This document shows, piece after piece, positions 8,685 to 16,927 of a stretch of 64,000 bases of DNA. The position numbers and the translations under genes were made by a program. A model generated the notes under the pieces. It saw nothing but the letters and a program-made list of their open reading frames with translations. It searched no databases and was not told where the DNA came from. Origin of the DNA: Desulfobaculum xiamenense (GTDB lineage: Bacteria; Desulfobacterota; Desulfovibrionia; Desulfovibrionales; Desulfovibrionaceae); NCBI RefSeq assembly GCF_011927665.1, contig NZ_JAATJA010000002.1, positions 496,001 to 560,000 of the forward strand, in the 5' to 3' direction. Numbering within the stretch: position 1 is the stretch's first letter; every line of letters begins with the position of its first letter.

Positions 8685-9560
8685 ATGAGTTGTCTTTCCC
8701 ATTTCGGACTTCGCGAACGCCCCTTCGAGGGCAACACGAACGTCCGTTTCTTCTACGTGAGTCAGGGGCATGGCGAGGCGCTGGCCCGGCTGCGCTACCT
8801 CGTGCGCGACCGGAACATGGGCATAGGCGTGCTGACGGGCGAGATCGGCAGCGGCAAGACCATCACTCGCAACGTGCTGGAAAAAATGCTGGATACCGCC
8901 GCGTTCCGGGTGATAAGTTTGGAAAGCTCGAATCTCCCCTTCGTGCATTTGCTGGCGGAGTTCATCCGGCAGTTGGAGGGGCATCCGCCGGACCTGACCG
9001 GGCTGACCAAGTACGAGCTGCTGTTTCGTTTCCGCAAGCTCGTGCTCGACAGGGTACACCTCAAGGGCAGACATCTGGCCGTGTTCCTCGACGAGGTGCA
9101 GCAGATGCATCCGCGTACCCTCGACGAATTGAAGAACCTGACCAACCTGTCCGGCGGCGGCGAGAACCTGTTGACCATGATTCTCGTCGGGCAGCCAGAA
9201 TTTCGCGACGTGCTCAACGCCATGCCGCAGTTGGATCAGCGGGTGAGCCTGCGCTTTCATCTCAATTTTCTCGCGGGAGACGAGGTGGGGCGTTACATCG
9301 AGCACCGGCTGCGCATGGCCGGGCGGCGTAGCGCGGACCCCGTGTTCGAGCCGGAGGCCATGGACCTCGTGTACCGCGAGTCGCAGGGCATTCCGCGCCT
9401 CGTCAACAGGATATGCAAGCTGTCGCTGGATCAGGCCTATTCCCTGCAAGCCGGGGCGGTGAGCGGGGACGTGGTGGCGGGCATCATCGACGACCTGCAT
9501 CTCCAGAAGGGCGATTGCCGCGAAGTGTCGCGTCGGAAGTGGCATTCCTCGGTGCAGTAG
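8685..9560 (+). CDS. ExeA-like AAA ATPase of exopolysaccharide/exosortase loci
   Basis: 291 residues. The N terminus LSHFGLRERPF is the standard opening of ExeA-type ATPases, followed by GILTGEIGSGKT-like Walker A (GVLTGEIGSGKT), Walker B LAVFLDEVQQM, a NLLTMILVGQPEF sensor stretch and RVSLRFHLNFL. These ATPases (the putative secretion ATPase of PEP-CTERM/exosortase loci) sit in polysaccharide export clusters and are thought to act with the export machinery; the exact role is unknown. ATG 8685 is chosen over upstream codons because the conserved N terminus starts there and AAGAGGA precedes it. No exosortase gene is seen here. Confidence 0.87.
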   Translation: MSCLSHFGLRERPFEGNTNVRFFYVSQGHGEALARLRYLVRDRNMGIGVLTGEIGSGKTITRNVLEKMLDTAAFRVISLESSNLPFVHLLAEFIRQLEGHPPDLTGLTKYELLFRFRKLVLDRVHLKGRHLAVFLDEVQQMHPRTLDELKNLTNLSGGGENLLTMILVGQPEFRDVLNAMPQLDQRVSLRFHLNFLAGDEVGRYIEHRLRMAGRRSADPVFEPEAMDLVYRESQGIPRLVNRICKLSLDQAYSLQAGAVSGDVVAGIIDDLHLQKGDCREVSRRKWHSSVQ

Positions 9561-9580
9561 ACGGGCGAACCGGAGGGACG

Positions 9581-10612
9581 ATGGCCGCGGGATTCAGCAT
9601 CTTCGACCTTGAACGGCGCAAGTGGGAACTGGCGCGGGCACAGCGCGAGCGCAAATCCGCGACGGACGCGCCCGAGGGGGACGACGCAGAGCGTACGGCC
9701 ACGCGGGAGCATCCGCAGGAGGTGGCGGAACTGCATGCCGTCCTGCTGGCCGAGGCCGCGCGCATTCGCGACGCCGTGCGTTCGGGCGGCGGGGCCGAGG
9801 CGCGGCCGGCGCTACGGGCCTTCGTGCGCATTGTGGACGAAGGACTGGTGGTGCCGGTCTTCGAGCACGCATCCCTCGACGAGGAACATCGCGACGCCGC
9901 GGCGGCCGCCGTGTACGTGGCCCTCGGCTCCATGCGCATTGGGCTGGGGCTGGGCTACGGACGCCGCCGTCTGGCGTGGCTGGGCCTCGGCGGACTGTTC
10001 GCCAACGTGGGGCTGTGCCGCTTTCCCCGGCGCCTGGAGACCATCGCCCCGGACGCGCTTTCCCCGCAGGACCGCGCCAAGATGCGCACTCATCCGCAGA
10101 TCGGCGCGCAGATCGTGGAGGAGATGGGCGAGGACTACCGCCCCCTGCGCGACGTGGTGCTCCAGATTCACGAGCGGGTGGACGGCACGGGCTATCCCAA
10201 CGGCATCCACGGTAAGGACATTTCCGAGTTCGCGTCGGTCATCGGGCTGGTGGAACATGTGGTGGCCCTGCGCGGCGAGCGGCGCACCGGCAACCGCTTC
10301 ATCCATACTCCGGTCATCAAGCGCGTGGTGGACGAGGAGCGCCGCAGCTTTCCGCGCCGGGTGCTCAAGGAATTTCTGGACCAGATATCGCTGTTTCCGG
10401 TCAACACGTACGTGCGTCTGAACAACGACTCCGTGGGGCGGGTGCTTGCCACCTACAAGGAGCGGCCCATGCGCCCCACCCTCGAACTGCTCTGGGACGG
10501 CAGGGGCAAGAAGAAGGAAACCCCAAAGCTGGTGCATCTGGAGAATTTTCCCCTCCTGCACATCGTCGAGGCCCTCGACGACGGCGACGCGCATCGGCAC
10601 CGTTCCGGCTGA
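9581..10612 (+). CDS. Degenerate HD-GYP domain protein in the polysaccharide operon
   Basis: 343 residues. An N-terminal Arg/Glu-rich region is followed by an HD-GYP-like fold. Where active members read HDIGKxxxP this protein reads FANVGLCRFP, so the HD metal ligands are gone. The later HPQIGAQIVEEM and IHERVDGTGYPNG segments are recognisable, with only one His of the usual HH pair. The C terminus keeps the FPVNTYVRLNNDSVGRV segment seen after HD-GYP domains. It is therefore unlikely to hydrolyse cyclic di-GMP and may act as a binding or scaffold protein (inference). It lies between the ATPase and the export lipoprotein with short gaps and a CGGAGGG ribosome site, so it is probably part of the operon. 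Confidence 0.75.
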   Translation: MAAGFSIFDLERRKWELARAQRERKSATDAPEGDDAERTATREHPQEVAELHAVLLAEAARIRDAVRSGGGAEARPALRAFVRIVDEGLVVPVFEHASLDEEHRDAAAAAVYVALGSMRIGLGLGYGRRRLAWLGLGGLFANVGLCRFPRRLETIAPDALSPQDRAKMRTHPQIGAQIVEEMGEDYRPLRDVVLQIHERVDGTGYPNGIHGKDISEFASVIGLVEHVVALRGERRTGNRFIHTPVIKRVVDEERRSFPRRVLKEFLDQISLFPVNTYVRLNNDSVGRVLATYKERPMRPTLELLWDGRGKKKETPKLVHLENFPLLHIVEALDDGDAHRHRSG

Positions 10613-10626
10613 ACCTCGGAAGGGAC

Positions 10627-11775
10627 ATGCATATCCGCAGCATTCTGATCCGCCGCATATCGCTTGGCCTTCTTCTGTGTTGCCTCGTGGGAGGTTGCGC
10701 GGGCACCACCGCCGTGCGCGGCGTTCCGGTGGCCGATGCCCCGTCCGTGCAGCGCCAGCGCGTGGAACTGCGCGAGCGCACCGATCAGGAGCGCGCCGAG
10801 CTGGAGCGCATGAGCGCCGTGGACGAGAACTCCGTGTTCAAGACCATCGACGGCGTGGACGAGTACCGCATCGGTCCCCTCGACGTGCTGGAGATCGCTT
10901 CGCGTAGCGGTGAAGAGGTGAAGACCTCCACCGTGCAGGTCAACAACCGGGGCCGCATATCCTATTCCTTCGTGGATGACCTCGACGTCTCTGGGTTGAC
11001 GGCCAGCGAGACGGATGATCTGCTCACGGAGCGCCTTCGGGCCTATCTGCGCCACCCGCGCATCGACGTGCGCGTGGTCGGCTTCAACAGCAAGTACGTG
11101 TCGCTCATGGGCGAGGTGGCCTCGCTACGCAGCACGGGCGAAGGCTCGCGCCTGCCGAGCGGGCGCAGGAGTCTTCAGGGGCGCACCACGCTGCTGGAGG
11201 TGCTCTCCGACGCCTCGGGCTACACCGAGAAGGCAGACCTCAGGCGCGTGCGCCTTGTCCGGGGTGGCCGGTCCTACGAGATCAACATGTTCGACGTGGT
11301 GGAGGACGGGCGCGGTTGGCTGAACGTGGTCCTCGAACACGGCGACGTCATCGATGTGCCGGACCTGCCCGACGTGGGGCGCAGGGTGTACGTGATGGGG
11401 CAGGTCGGCTCGCAGGGCATCTATGACCTCGAAAACGCCGACAACCTGTTGGCCGCGCTGTCCGCGGCGGGCATGTTCGGCCCCGTGGCGCGCGAGGAGA
11501 ACACGCTCGTCATCCGCCCCGATGGCGGCGACGGCAAGGCTCTCATCCTCATGGCCGACGTGCGGCGTCTTCTGGAGGAGGGCGACCTGTCACAGAACAT
11601 TCCGCTGCGCGAGGGCGACCTCGTCTACGTCCCTCGCGAGATCATCGGGGATGTCTCGGAATGGATCAGCAATCATGCCACGTTCCTGGACTGGGTGTTC
11701 TACCCCCGCAGGGTTCAGGACGCCTACTTCTACGGCGAATACCTGAAGTTCGACAGTCGTTCCAAGGCCGAGTGA
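10627..11775 (+). CDS. Wza-like outer-membrane polysaccharide export lipoprotein
   Basis: 382 residues. An N-terminal basic stretch and hydrophobic core end in LVGGC, a lipobox with the lipid-accepting Cys at residue 24. EYRIGPLDVLEI opens the polysaccharide-export (Poly_export) domain, and the SLBB-type segments follow (VYVMGQVGSQGIYDL, then ALSAAGMF). Family members form the outer-membrane channel for capsule or exopolysaccharide. The protein ends in a region (FYPRRVQDAYFYGEYLKF) without an obvious C-terminal amphipathic Wza helix. Its neighbour is the Wzz/kinase partner, which normally contacts it in the periplasm. A GGAAGGGA ribosome site precedes ATG 10627. Confidence 0.9.
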   Translation: MHIRSILIRRISLGLLLCCLVGGCAGTTAVRGVPVADAPSVQRQRVELRERTDQERAELERMSAVDENSVFKTIDGVDEYRIGPLDVLEIASRSGEEVKTSTVQVNNRGRISYSFVDDLDVSGLTASETDDLLTERLRAYLRHPRIDVRVVGFNSKYVSLMGEVASLRSTGEGSRLPSGRRSLQGRTTLLEVLSDASGYTEKADLRRVRLVRGGRSYEINMFDVVEDGRGWLNVVLEHGDVIDVPDLPDVGRRVYVMGQVGSQGIYDLENADNLLAALSAAGMFGPVAREENTLVIRPDGGDGKALILMADVRRLLEEGDLSQNIPLREGDLVYVPREIIGDVSEWISNHATFLDWVFYPRRVQDAYFYGEYLKFDSRSKAE

Positions 11776-11790
11776 TCGCACGGGGGCAGC

Positions 11791-13929
11791 GTGGAGCAGT
11801 ACGACGTCAACATCCGCGAGTACTGGCGCATCTTCAAGAAGCGCAAGTGGATCGTTTTGGCCGCCACGGTGCTGCTTGGCGCGTCCAGTGCGGCCTTCGC
11901 GGTGTTCATGGGCCCCTCGCCCCGGTACACCTCGGTGTGCAGCGTGCAGTTCAACCGCGAAATCCCCGTACGCGGTCTCTACGAGCAGACCATCACCTGG
12001 AGCGAGGAGACGGACATCCAGTCCCAGATGTCGCTCATGCGTAGCTACGGCGTGATGCAGAAGGTGGCTGAAAGCCTCGGGCGCATTCCGTCCGGCCTGT
12101 CGGACGCCGAACTGCGCGAGACGCCGGACGTGGCCCGCGTCGTGGACGCTTTGCGGGCCAAGGTGATCATCACCCGCGACGCCCAGACCAGCATCATTGA
12201 CATTTCCGTCACCGATTCCAGCCCCGTCTTCGCCCAGCGCATGGCCGACACGGTGGCCCGGACCTACCGCGAGATGTACGCCGCCGAGCAGGAGCGCCGC
12301 ACCAGCGCCGCCCTGCGCTACCTTGAAGACGAGCTTGCCCGTACCCGCGAGGACCTGCGCACCGCCGAGGAGGAGTTCAACACCTTCACCCGCGTGAACC
12401 AGTTGGTGTCCGTGGATTTGCAGGGGGAGGCGCTCCTTGCGCGGGGGAAGGAGATCGACGCCGCCGTGCGCGGCAACGAGACGGCTGTGGCGGAACTTGG
12501 GACGCTTCTGGACAGGCTGGGCGCGTTTGTCGCGAAGCCCGCAGGTTTCGGCAGCGATCTCTATTCCACGCAGGCGGAGCCGCAGTACGAGAAGACCCGA
12601 ACCGAGTTGGTGGACTTGCTGGTGCAGCGTGAGTCGCTGCTTGAGGAATTCACCACCAGCCATCCGCAGGTGGTGGCCCTGAACCGCCGCGTGGTGGAGA
12701 CGGCGCGCAAGATGGTGGTCATCGTCCGCTCGCAGTTGGAGCGGCTTGCGCGGCAGCGCGAGACCCTCGGTGACGAGCGGCGCGACGTGGAGGCCAGAAT
12801 CAACGAGCTCATGGAGCGCAAGCTGACCTACAACCGTCTGCGGCGGCAGGTGGAGTCCTTCGGGGCCAAGGTGGTCATGCTGGAGGAGAAGAACCGGGAG
12901 GCGGCCCTGCGGCAGGCCGAGCGCCCGGAAGAGGTGACCATCGTCAAGCCCGCTTTCTTGCCCAGTTCGCCTGTCAATCCGCCGCGCGTGGTGCCCATCA
13001 CGTCCGTTGGCGTGTTTATCGGGTTGATCATCGGCATGATCGCGGCACTGCTCATGGAGGCCTTCGACACCTCACTCGGAGCCATAAGCGACGTGGAGGA
13101 CACGCTGGGGGCCAAGGTGCTCGGCGTCATCCCCGACGAGGGCGTGCGCGAGATGCGCGAACTGCTCAAGGATTCCGGCGATGGGCGAAAGTCCCGCATG
13201 CGCGGGAGCATGCATCTTGTGGCGCACTTCGTGCCCAAGTCCATGGTGGCCGAAAGTTTTCGGGCGCTGCGCATCAACGTGCAGCTCTTCTGCAAGGAGA
13301 AAGGCTTGCGGACGCTGGCCATCACCAGTGCCACCCCGCAGGAGGGAAAGACCGTTGTTTCGGCCAACCTCGCCGTGAGCATGGCGCAGGCCGGAAAGCG
13401 CGTGCTGATGGTCGGCGCGGACCTGCGCAAGCCCATGGTGTCCGAGGCCTTCGGCGTGGACATCCATCCCGGCCTTACGGACATCCTGCTCGGCAACTAC
13501 GCGTGGCGCGACGCCATAAAGACCGTCACAGACCTCATGATCGGCGAGATGAGCATCGACGAGGTCATGCTCACGCCGGGGCTGGACAATCTGCACCTCG
13601 TCACGGCGGGGACCATGTACTCCAATCCATCGGAACTCATCGAATCGAAGCTCTTGAGCGAGTTCGTGGAGGAGGTCCGCTCCGAATACGACATCGTCAT
13701 CTTCGACACCGCGCCGGTGCTGTCCACGGCGGATCTCTCCGTGCTCGGGCCGCTGGTGGACGGGGTGCTTCTCGTGTACCGGGTGGGCTCCATCTCCAAG
13801 GAACTGCTCAAGCGCTCCACGGTGGAGCTTTCGCGCGTGCGCTCCAATCTCATCGGCGTGGTCCTCAACGGCATGCGCGAGGGCGAGACGCCGGACTTTC
13901 AGGATTTCCGGGCATTCAAGTACTACTAG
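11791..13929 (+). CDS. Fused polysaccharide co-polymerase (Wzz) / BY-kinase-like ATPase
   Basis: 712 residues. Residues about 1-430 are a Wzz domain: a cytoplasmic N terminus, a membrane segment at about 24-45, a long coiled-coil periplasmic part, then a Pro-rich segment and a second membrane helix (VGVFIGLIIGMIAALLMEAF). The C-terminal third is a BY-kinase-type ATPase with Walker A PQEGKTVVSANLA and Walker B YDIVIFDTAPVLS. The A-prime motif reads VLMVGADLRKP; the first Asp of the usual D-x-D-x-R is Gly. Only two terminal tyrosines (FKYY) represent the usual Tyr cluster. Autokinase activity is therefore uncertain. The family controls chain length and export with the Wza-like lipoprotein. GTG start behind GGGGGC. 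Confidence 0.88.
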   Translation: MEQYDVNIREYWRIFKKRKWIVLAATVLLGASSAAFAVFMGPSPRYTSVCSVQFNREIPVRGLYEQTITWSEETDIQSQMSLMRSYGVMQKVAESLGRIPSGLSDAELRETPDVARVVDALRAKVIITRDAQTSIIDISVTDSSPVFAQRMADTVARTYREMYAAEQERRTSAALRYLEDELARTREDLRTAEEEFNTFTRVNQLVSVDLQGEALLARGKEIDAAVRGNETAVAELGTLLDRLGAFVAKPAGFGSDLYSTQAEPQYEKTRTELVDLLVQRESLLEEFTTSHPQVVALNRRVVETARKMVVIVRSQLERLARQRETLGDERRDVEARINELMERKLTYNRLRRQVESFGAKVVMLEEKNREAALRQAERPEEVTIVKPAFLPSSPVNPPRVVPITSVGVFIGLIIGMIAALLMEAFDTSLGAISDVEDTLGAKVLGVIPDEGVREMRELLKDSGDGRKSRMRGSMHLVAHFVPKSMVAESFRALRINVQLFCKEKGLRTLAITSATPQEGKTVVSANLAVSMAQAGKRVLMVGADLRKPMVSEAFGVDIHPGLTDILLGNYAWRDAIKTVTDLMIGEMSIDEVMLTPGLDNLHLVTAGTMYSNPSELIESKLLSEFVEEVRSEYDIVIFDTAPVLSTADLSVLGPLVDGVLLVYRVGSISKELLKRSTVELSRVRSNLIGVVLNGMREGETPDFQDFRAFKYY

Positions 13930-13965
13930 GCGCTTGGTGGCGGGCGCGGAGACGGGGGAGGGCGG

Positions 13966-15423
13966 ATGGTGCGCAGGCGAGTTCCCGGTGTGGGGCCGAA
14001 CCCCCTGCAAATGGCGCTACCCCTCGTCATGCTACTCGGCCTGTGTCTGGCCTTCGGCTGGCTTCTGCCGCACCTGTCCCCCACCAAGGCGCTGGCCTTC
14101 CTGAGCGCCATCATCATGTTCATGGTCTGCCTGTTCAGCACGCAGGCGGCACTTTACATCATCATCTTTTCCATGCTGCTCGGGCCGGAGTTCGTGGTCG
14201 GCTCCACGGGCGGGGCGTCGCTTGGGCGCGGCGTTACGCTGCGCGTCAACGACTTCGTGCTGGTGGTCGTGGCGTTCTCATGGTTGGCCAAGATGGCCAT
14301 GAACAAGCGGTTGGGGCTGTTCCTGCACACGCCGCTCAATGGGCCTATCGCGGCCTATACCCTGGCCTGCGTGGTGTCGTCCGGCATCGGGGCCGTTATG
14401 GGGCGCGTGGATCTGAAGACCTCGTTTTTCTACGTCGTGAAGTACTTCGAGTACATGTTCGTGTATTTCATGGTGGTCAACCACTTGCGCAGCAGGCGGC
14501 AGCTCAGGGGCTTCGTGCTGGCCTTTATCGCGACGTGCGTCATCGCCGCCATCGTGGGCGTGCTCCAGATTCCGGGGGGCGGGCGTATCACCGCGCCCTT
14601 CGAGGGTGACAAGGGCGAGCCGAATACCTTCGGCGGCTACCTGATGTTCATGATTTCCATCTGTGGCGGGCTTGCATGGCATCTGCGGGACTATCGGCAA
14701 CGCGTCGCGCTGGTGGCGAGCGCGGGGCTGTTTCTGGTGCCGCTTCTGTATACGGGGTCGCGCGGGTCGTATCTGGGGCTGGCCGTGGCCATGGCCGTCT
14801 TCGTGCTGTTCACGCCGCGCAGGGTTGTGACCGGGCTGATTATGAGCGCCATCATCTCCGCGTTGCTCCTCGGTGCGCCGGAGATCGCCAAGCGCCGCAT
14901 CGAGCACACTTTTACGCAGGGGGCAACGCGAACCGACGTGGAGGAGGTGATGGGCGTGCGCCTCGACACCTCGTCCTCGGCGCGGCTGCGCAGTTGGATG
15001 CAGGTTTCGAAGGACTGGCTCATCCATCCCATGCTCGGCTACGGCGTGACGGGGTACAAATTCCTCGACGGGCAGTATTTCCGCATCATCATCGAAACGG
15101 GGCTGGTGGGGCTGTCCCTGTTCGTCTTCCTCATGCTGCGCACCGCCGCAGTGCTGCGTGCAGTCTACCGCCGCGCGCGCGACGACCTCGAACGCGGTTG
15201 GACCATGGGCGTGCTCATCGGCTTCGCCGGTCTGCTGGCCCACGGCCTGAGTGCCAACACGTTCATCATCGGCCGCATTATGGAGCCGTTTTGGTTCTCG
15301 GTGGGGATGATCGTCATGATTCCGCGCCTGACGGATGCGGGAGACGAAGGAGAAGTCGCGTCAGTGGCGGATGGGGATGCCGTCGTCTCCCACGGTGAGG
15401 GGGAGGACGGCGCGAGCGTATGA
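13966..15423 (+). CDS. O-antigen ligase/polymerase family (Wzy_C) membrane protein
   Basis: 485 residues, about eleven to twelve hydrophobic segments. The PPLLYTGSRGSYLGL-like region (VPLLYTGSRGSYLGLAVA) and a large loop with RLRSWMQVSKDWLIHPMLGYG..., ending at the conserved H-G-x-S (AHGLSANTF), are typical of the Wzy_C/WaaL family. Members either polymerise lipid-linked repeat units or ligate glycan to lipid A core; sequence alone does not separate the two. It is the last gene of the polysaccharide operon and precedes a strong hairpin. The acidic hydrophilic C-terminal tail (about 40 residues) is probably cytoplasmic. Confidence 0.88.
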   Translation: MVRRRVPGVGPNPLQMALPLVMLLGLCLAFGWLLPHLSPTKALAFLSAIIMFMVCLFSTQAALYIIIFSMLLGPEFVVGSTGGASLGRGVTLRVNDFVLVVVAFSWLAKMAMNKRLGLFLHTPLNGPIAAYTLACVVSSGIGAVMGRVDLKTSFFYVVKYFEYMFVYFMVVNHLRSRRQLRGFVLAFIATCVIAAIVGVLQIPGGGRITAPFEGDKGEPNTFGGYLMFMISICGGLAWHLRDYRQRVALVASAGLFLVPLLYTGSRGSYLGLAVAMAVFVLFTPRRVVTGLIMSAIISALLLGAPEIAKRRIEHTFTQGATRTDVEEVMGVRLDTSSSARLRSWMQVSKDWLIHPMLGYGVTGYKFLDGQYFRIIIETGLVGLSLFVFLMLRTAAVLRAVYRRARDDLERGWTMGVLIGFAGLLAHGLSANTFIIGRIMEPFWFSVGMIVMIPRLTDAGDEGEVASVADGDAVVSHGEGEDGASV

Positions 15424-15465
15424 GACGCGAAAGGGGCGCGGCGTGTGCCGCGCCCCTTTCGCGTC
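15424..15465. terminator. Hairpin terminator, 19-bp perfect stem
   Basis: A perfect 19-bp inverted repeat (GACGCGAAAGGGGCGCGGC and its complement) around a 4-base loop. It starts directly after the stop of the Wzy_C-family gene and lies 14 bases before the end of the convergent His-rich gene, so it can serve both strands. There is no long T run on either side. Confidence 0.75.
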
Positions 15466-15479
15466 ATGTGGGCAGCGCC

Positions 15480-15794
15480 CTAGTGGTCGTGATTGTGGTC
15501 ATCCCCATGGTGGTGATGGGCATGCTCGTGGTCATGATCATGGCCGTGATCGTGCTCGTGGGTGTGGTCATGCACGTGGTCATGGTCGTGATGGTGGGTA
15601 TGTTCGTGCTCATGGCAATGGCAATGCTCGTGGGAGTGGGCGTCGCCGTCGTGCACGTGCTCGTGAGTGTGGCAATGCTCGTGCTCGTGCGCATGGTCAT
15701 GATCGTGGTCGTGATCGTGGGAATGCGCGTGGTCCTTGATGAACTGCTGATACTTGCCTGTTTTCTGCGGGCCGCAGCCGCAATTTTTGCACAT
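15480..15794 (-). CDS. Histidine-rich metal-binding protein with HypB-like N terminus
   Basis: 104 residues, of which 42 are histidine, alternating mostly with Asp and Glu. It begins MCKNCGCGPQ, which resembles the MCxxCGCG opening of the nickel GTPase chaperone HypB, but no GTPase domain follows: after a 20-residue head the rest is a His/Asp/Glu/Cys repeat. A start at ATG 15794 is preferred because AAGGAGAG lies just upstream and the Cys motif starts there. It is probably a nickel- or zinc-storing or scavenging protein in the cytoplasm; no signal peptide is seen. The opposite-strand frame reads as a hydrophobic artefact of the CAC/CAT codons. Confidence 0.72.
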   Translation of the reverse strand: MCKNCGCGPQKTGKYQQFIKDHAHSHDHDHDHDHAHEHEHCHTHEHVHDGDAHSHEHCHCHEHEHTHHHDHDHVHDHTHEHDHGHDHDHEHAHHHHGDDHNHDH

Positions 15795-15988
15795 ATCGCT
15801 CTCCTTGGTCGTTGAAGTGCAATGGAGCAAGACCATGTCTTTGTGGATGTCTTGATGGGTACAGGATTCCGCGATTCGTGTCACGGCCTTGTTTCGTCAG
15901 GGTGAGGGGAGAGTGGTTTCGGCGGCGCGGCTGTGGCATGATGGAGGGTGTGGTGTCCTGCAAACCGCTTTGACCGGAGGATGGTGTA

Positions 15989-16909
15989 ATGGCAGATGCC
16001 GCGCGGCGCATCGCGCCCGGTGAACTTCGGCAGTGGATGGACGAGGGGCGGGAATTTTTGTGCGTGGACGTACTGCTGCCCGCCGTGCACGAAGCGCGGC
16101 GGCTGCCCGGAGCGCTTGGGGCCTGCGTGTACGAGGTGGAATTCGCCGCGCGGATGCAGTCCCTCGCACCGGACGTCGCGACGACCATAGTGCTCTACGG
16201 CGAGGACGAGAATACCCAAGGGGCGGACATGGCCGCGGGGAAGCTGGCGCACCTCGGGTATGGCGACGTGTGGGTGCTGGCCGGAGGAGCGCGGGGCTGG
16301 GTGGAGCGCGGGCTGCCCGTGGAGGGGACGGGGCGCATGCCCGCTCCCGAGGGCTTCGTGCTCGTCGAGGGCGTGTATGCGGCCGTCGCGGACCAGTGCC
16401 ATTTGGAATGGACGGGGCGCAACGCGCGGGGGCGGCACACGGGCACGCTACGCGTGGCGCGCGGCAGGCTCGACGTGTCCGGCGGGACCATGCGCGGGGA
16501 GGTGCTGGTGGCGCTGTCGTCCCTCGTCGATACGGATCTCGCCGACGACTCCCTGCGGGCGATGCTCGTCGCGCATCTGCTGTCCGACGATTTTTTCTTT
16601 GCGGAGCGGTATCCGGAGGCGCGCTTCGTGCTTGAGGCCGCAGTGCCCGTGCATGGGGCTACGCCGGGGCAGGCGAGTCACGATCTGCGCGGGCAGTTGG
16701 AGCTTCGTGGAGTTCGCCACCCGTTGGCCGTTCGCGCCACACTGTCCAACCTGTCCAATGGCGGCATCGGCGTGAGCGCGCATCTGGAGTTCGACCGTAC
16801 GCAGTGGGGCGTGGCGTATGGCTCCGGGCGGTTCTTCCGGCATCTCGGGCATCATCTCGTCTACGACATGATTGGGGTGGAACTGCGGCTTGTGTTCGGC
16901 CTCGGCTAG
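15989..16909 (+). CDS. Rhodanese-like / YceI-like fusion protein
   Basis: 306 residues. Residues about 5-110 look like a rhodanese domain (FLCVDVLLPAVHEARRLPGA, then GYGDVWVLAGGARGWVERGLPV), but the loop that normally carries the catalytic Cys reads IVLYGEDENTQG, so sulfur transfer is unlikely. Residues about 125-305 resemble YceI, a lipocalin-like isoprenoid-binding fold (SLVDTDLADDSLRAMLVAHLLSDDFFFAERYPEARFVLE; SHDLRGQLELRGVRHPLAV). No signal peptide is seen, unlike classical periplasmic YceI. ATG 15989 follows CCGGAGGA. A role in envelope or redox stress is only a guess. Confidence 0.75.
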   Translation: MADAARRIAPGELRQWMDEGREFLCVDVLLPAVHEARRLPGALGACVYEVEFAARMQSLAPDVATTIVLYGEDENTQGADMAAGKLAHLGYGDVWVLAGGARGWVERGLPVEGTGRMPAPEGFVLVEGVYAAVADQCHLEWTGRNARGRHTGTLRVARGRLDVSGGTMRGEVLVALSSLVDTDLADDSLRAMLVAHLLSDDFFFAERYPEARFVLEAAVPVHGATPGQASHDLRGQLELRGVRHPLAVRATLSNLSNGGIGVSAHLEFDRTQWGVAYGSGRFFRHLGHHLVYDMIGVELRLVFGLG

Positions 16910-16927
16910 AGGGCACGGAGGGCGAAA

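Noticed and set aside
15424-15465. Inverted repeat as a possible mobile-element end
   Set aside because: It has a tight 4-base loop and sits between two convergent gene ends, which fits a terminator and not an element end; no transposase is near.
15420-15815. Hydrophobic + strand ORF opposite the His-rich gene
   Set aside because: GTG and ATG codons complementary to the CAC and CAT codons produce runs of Val and Met; this is a codon artefact.
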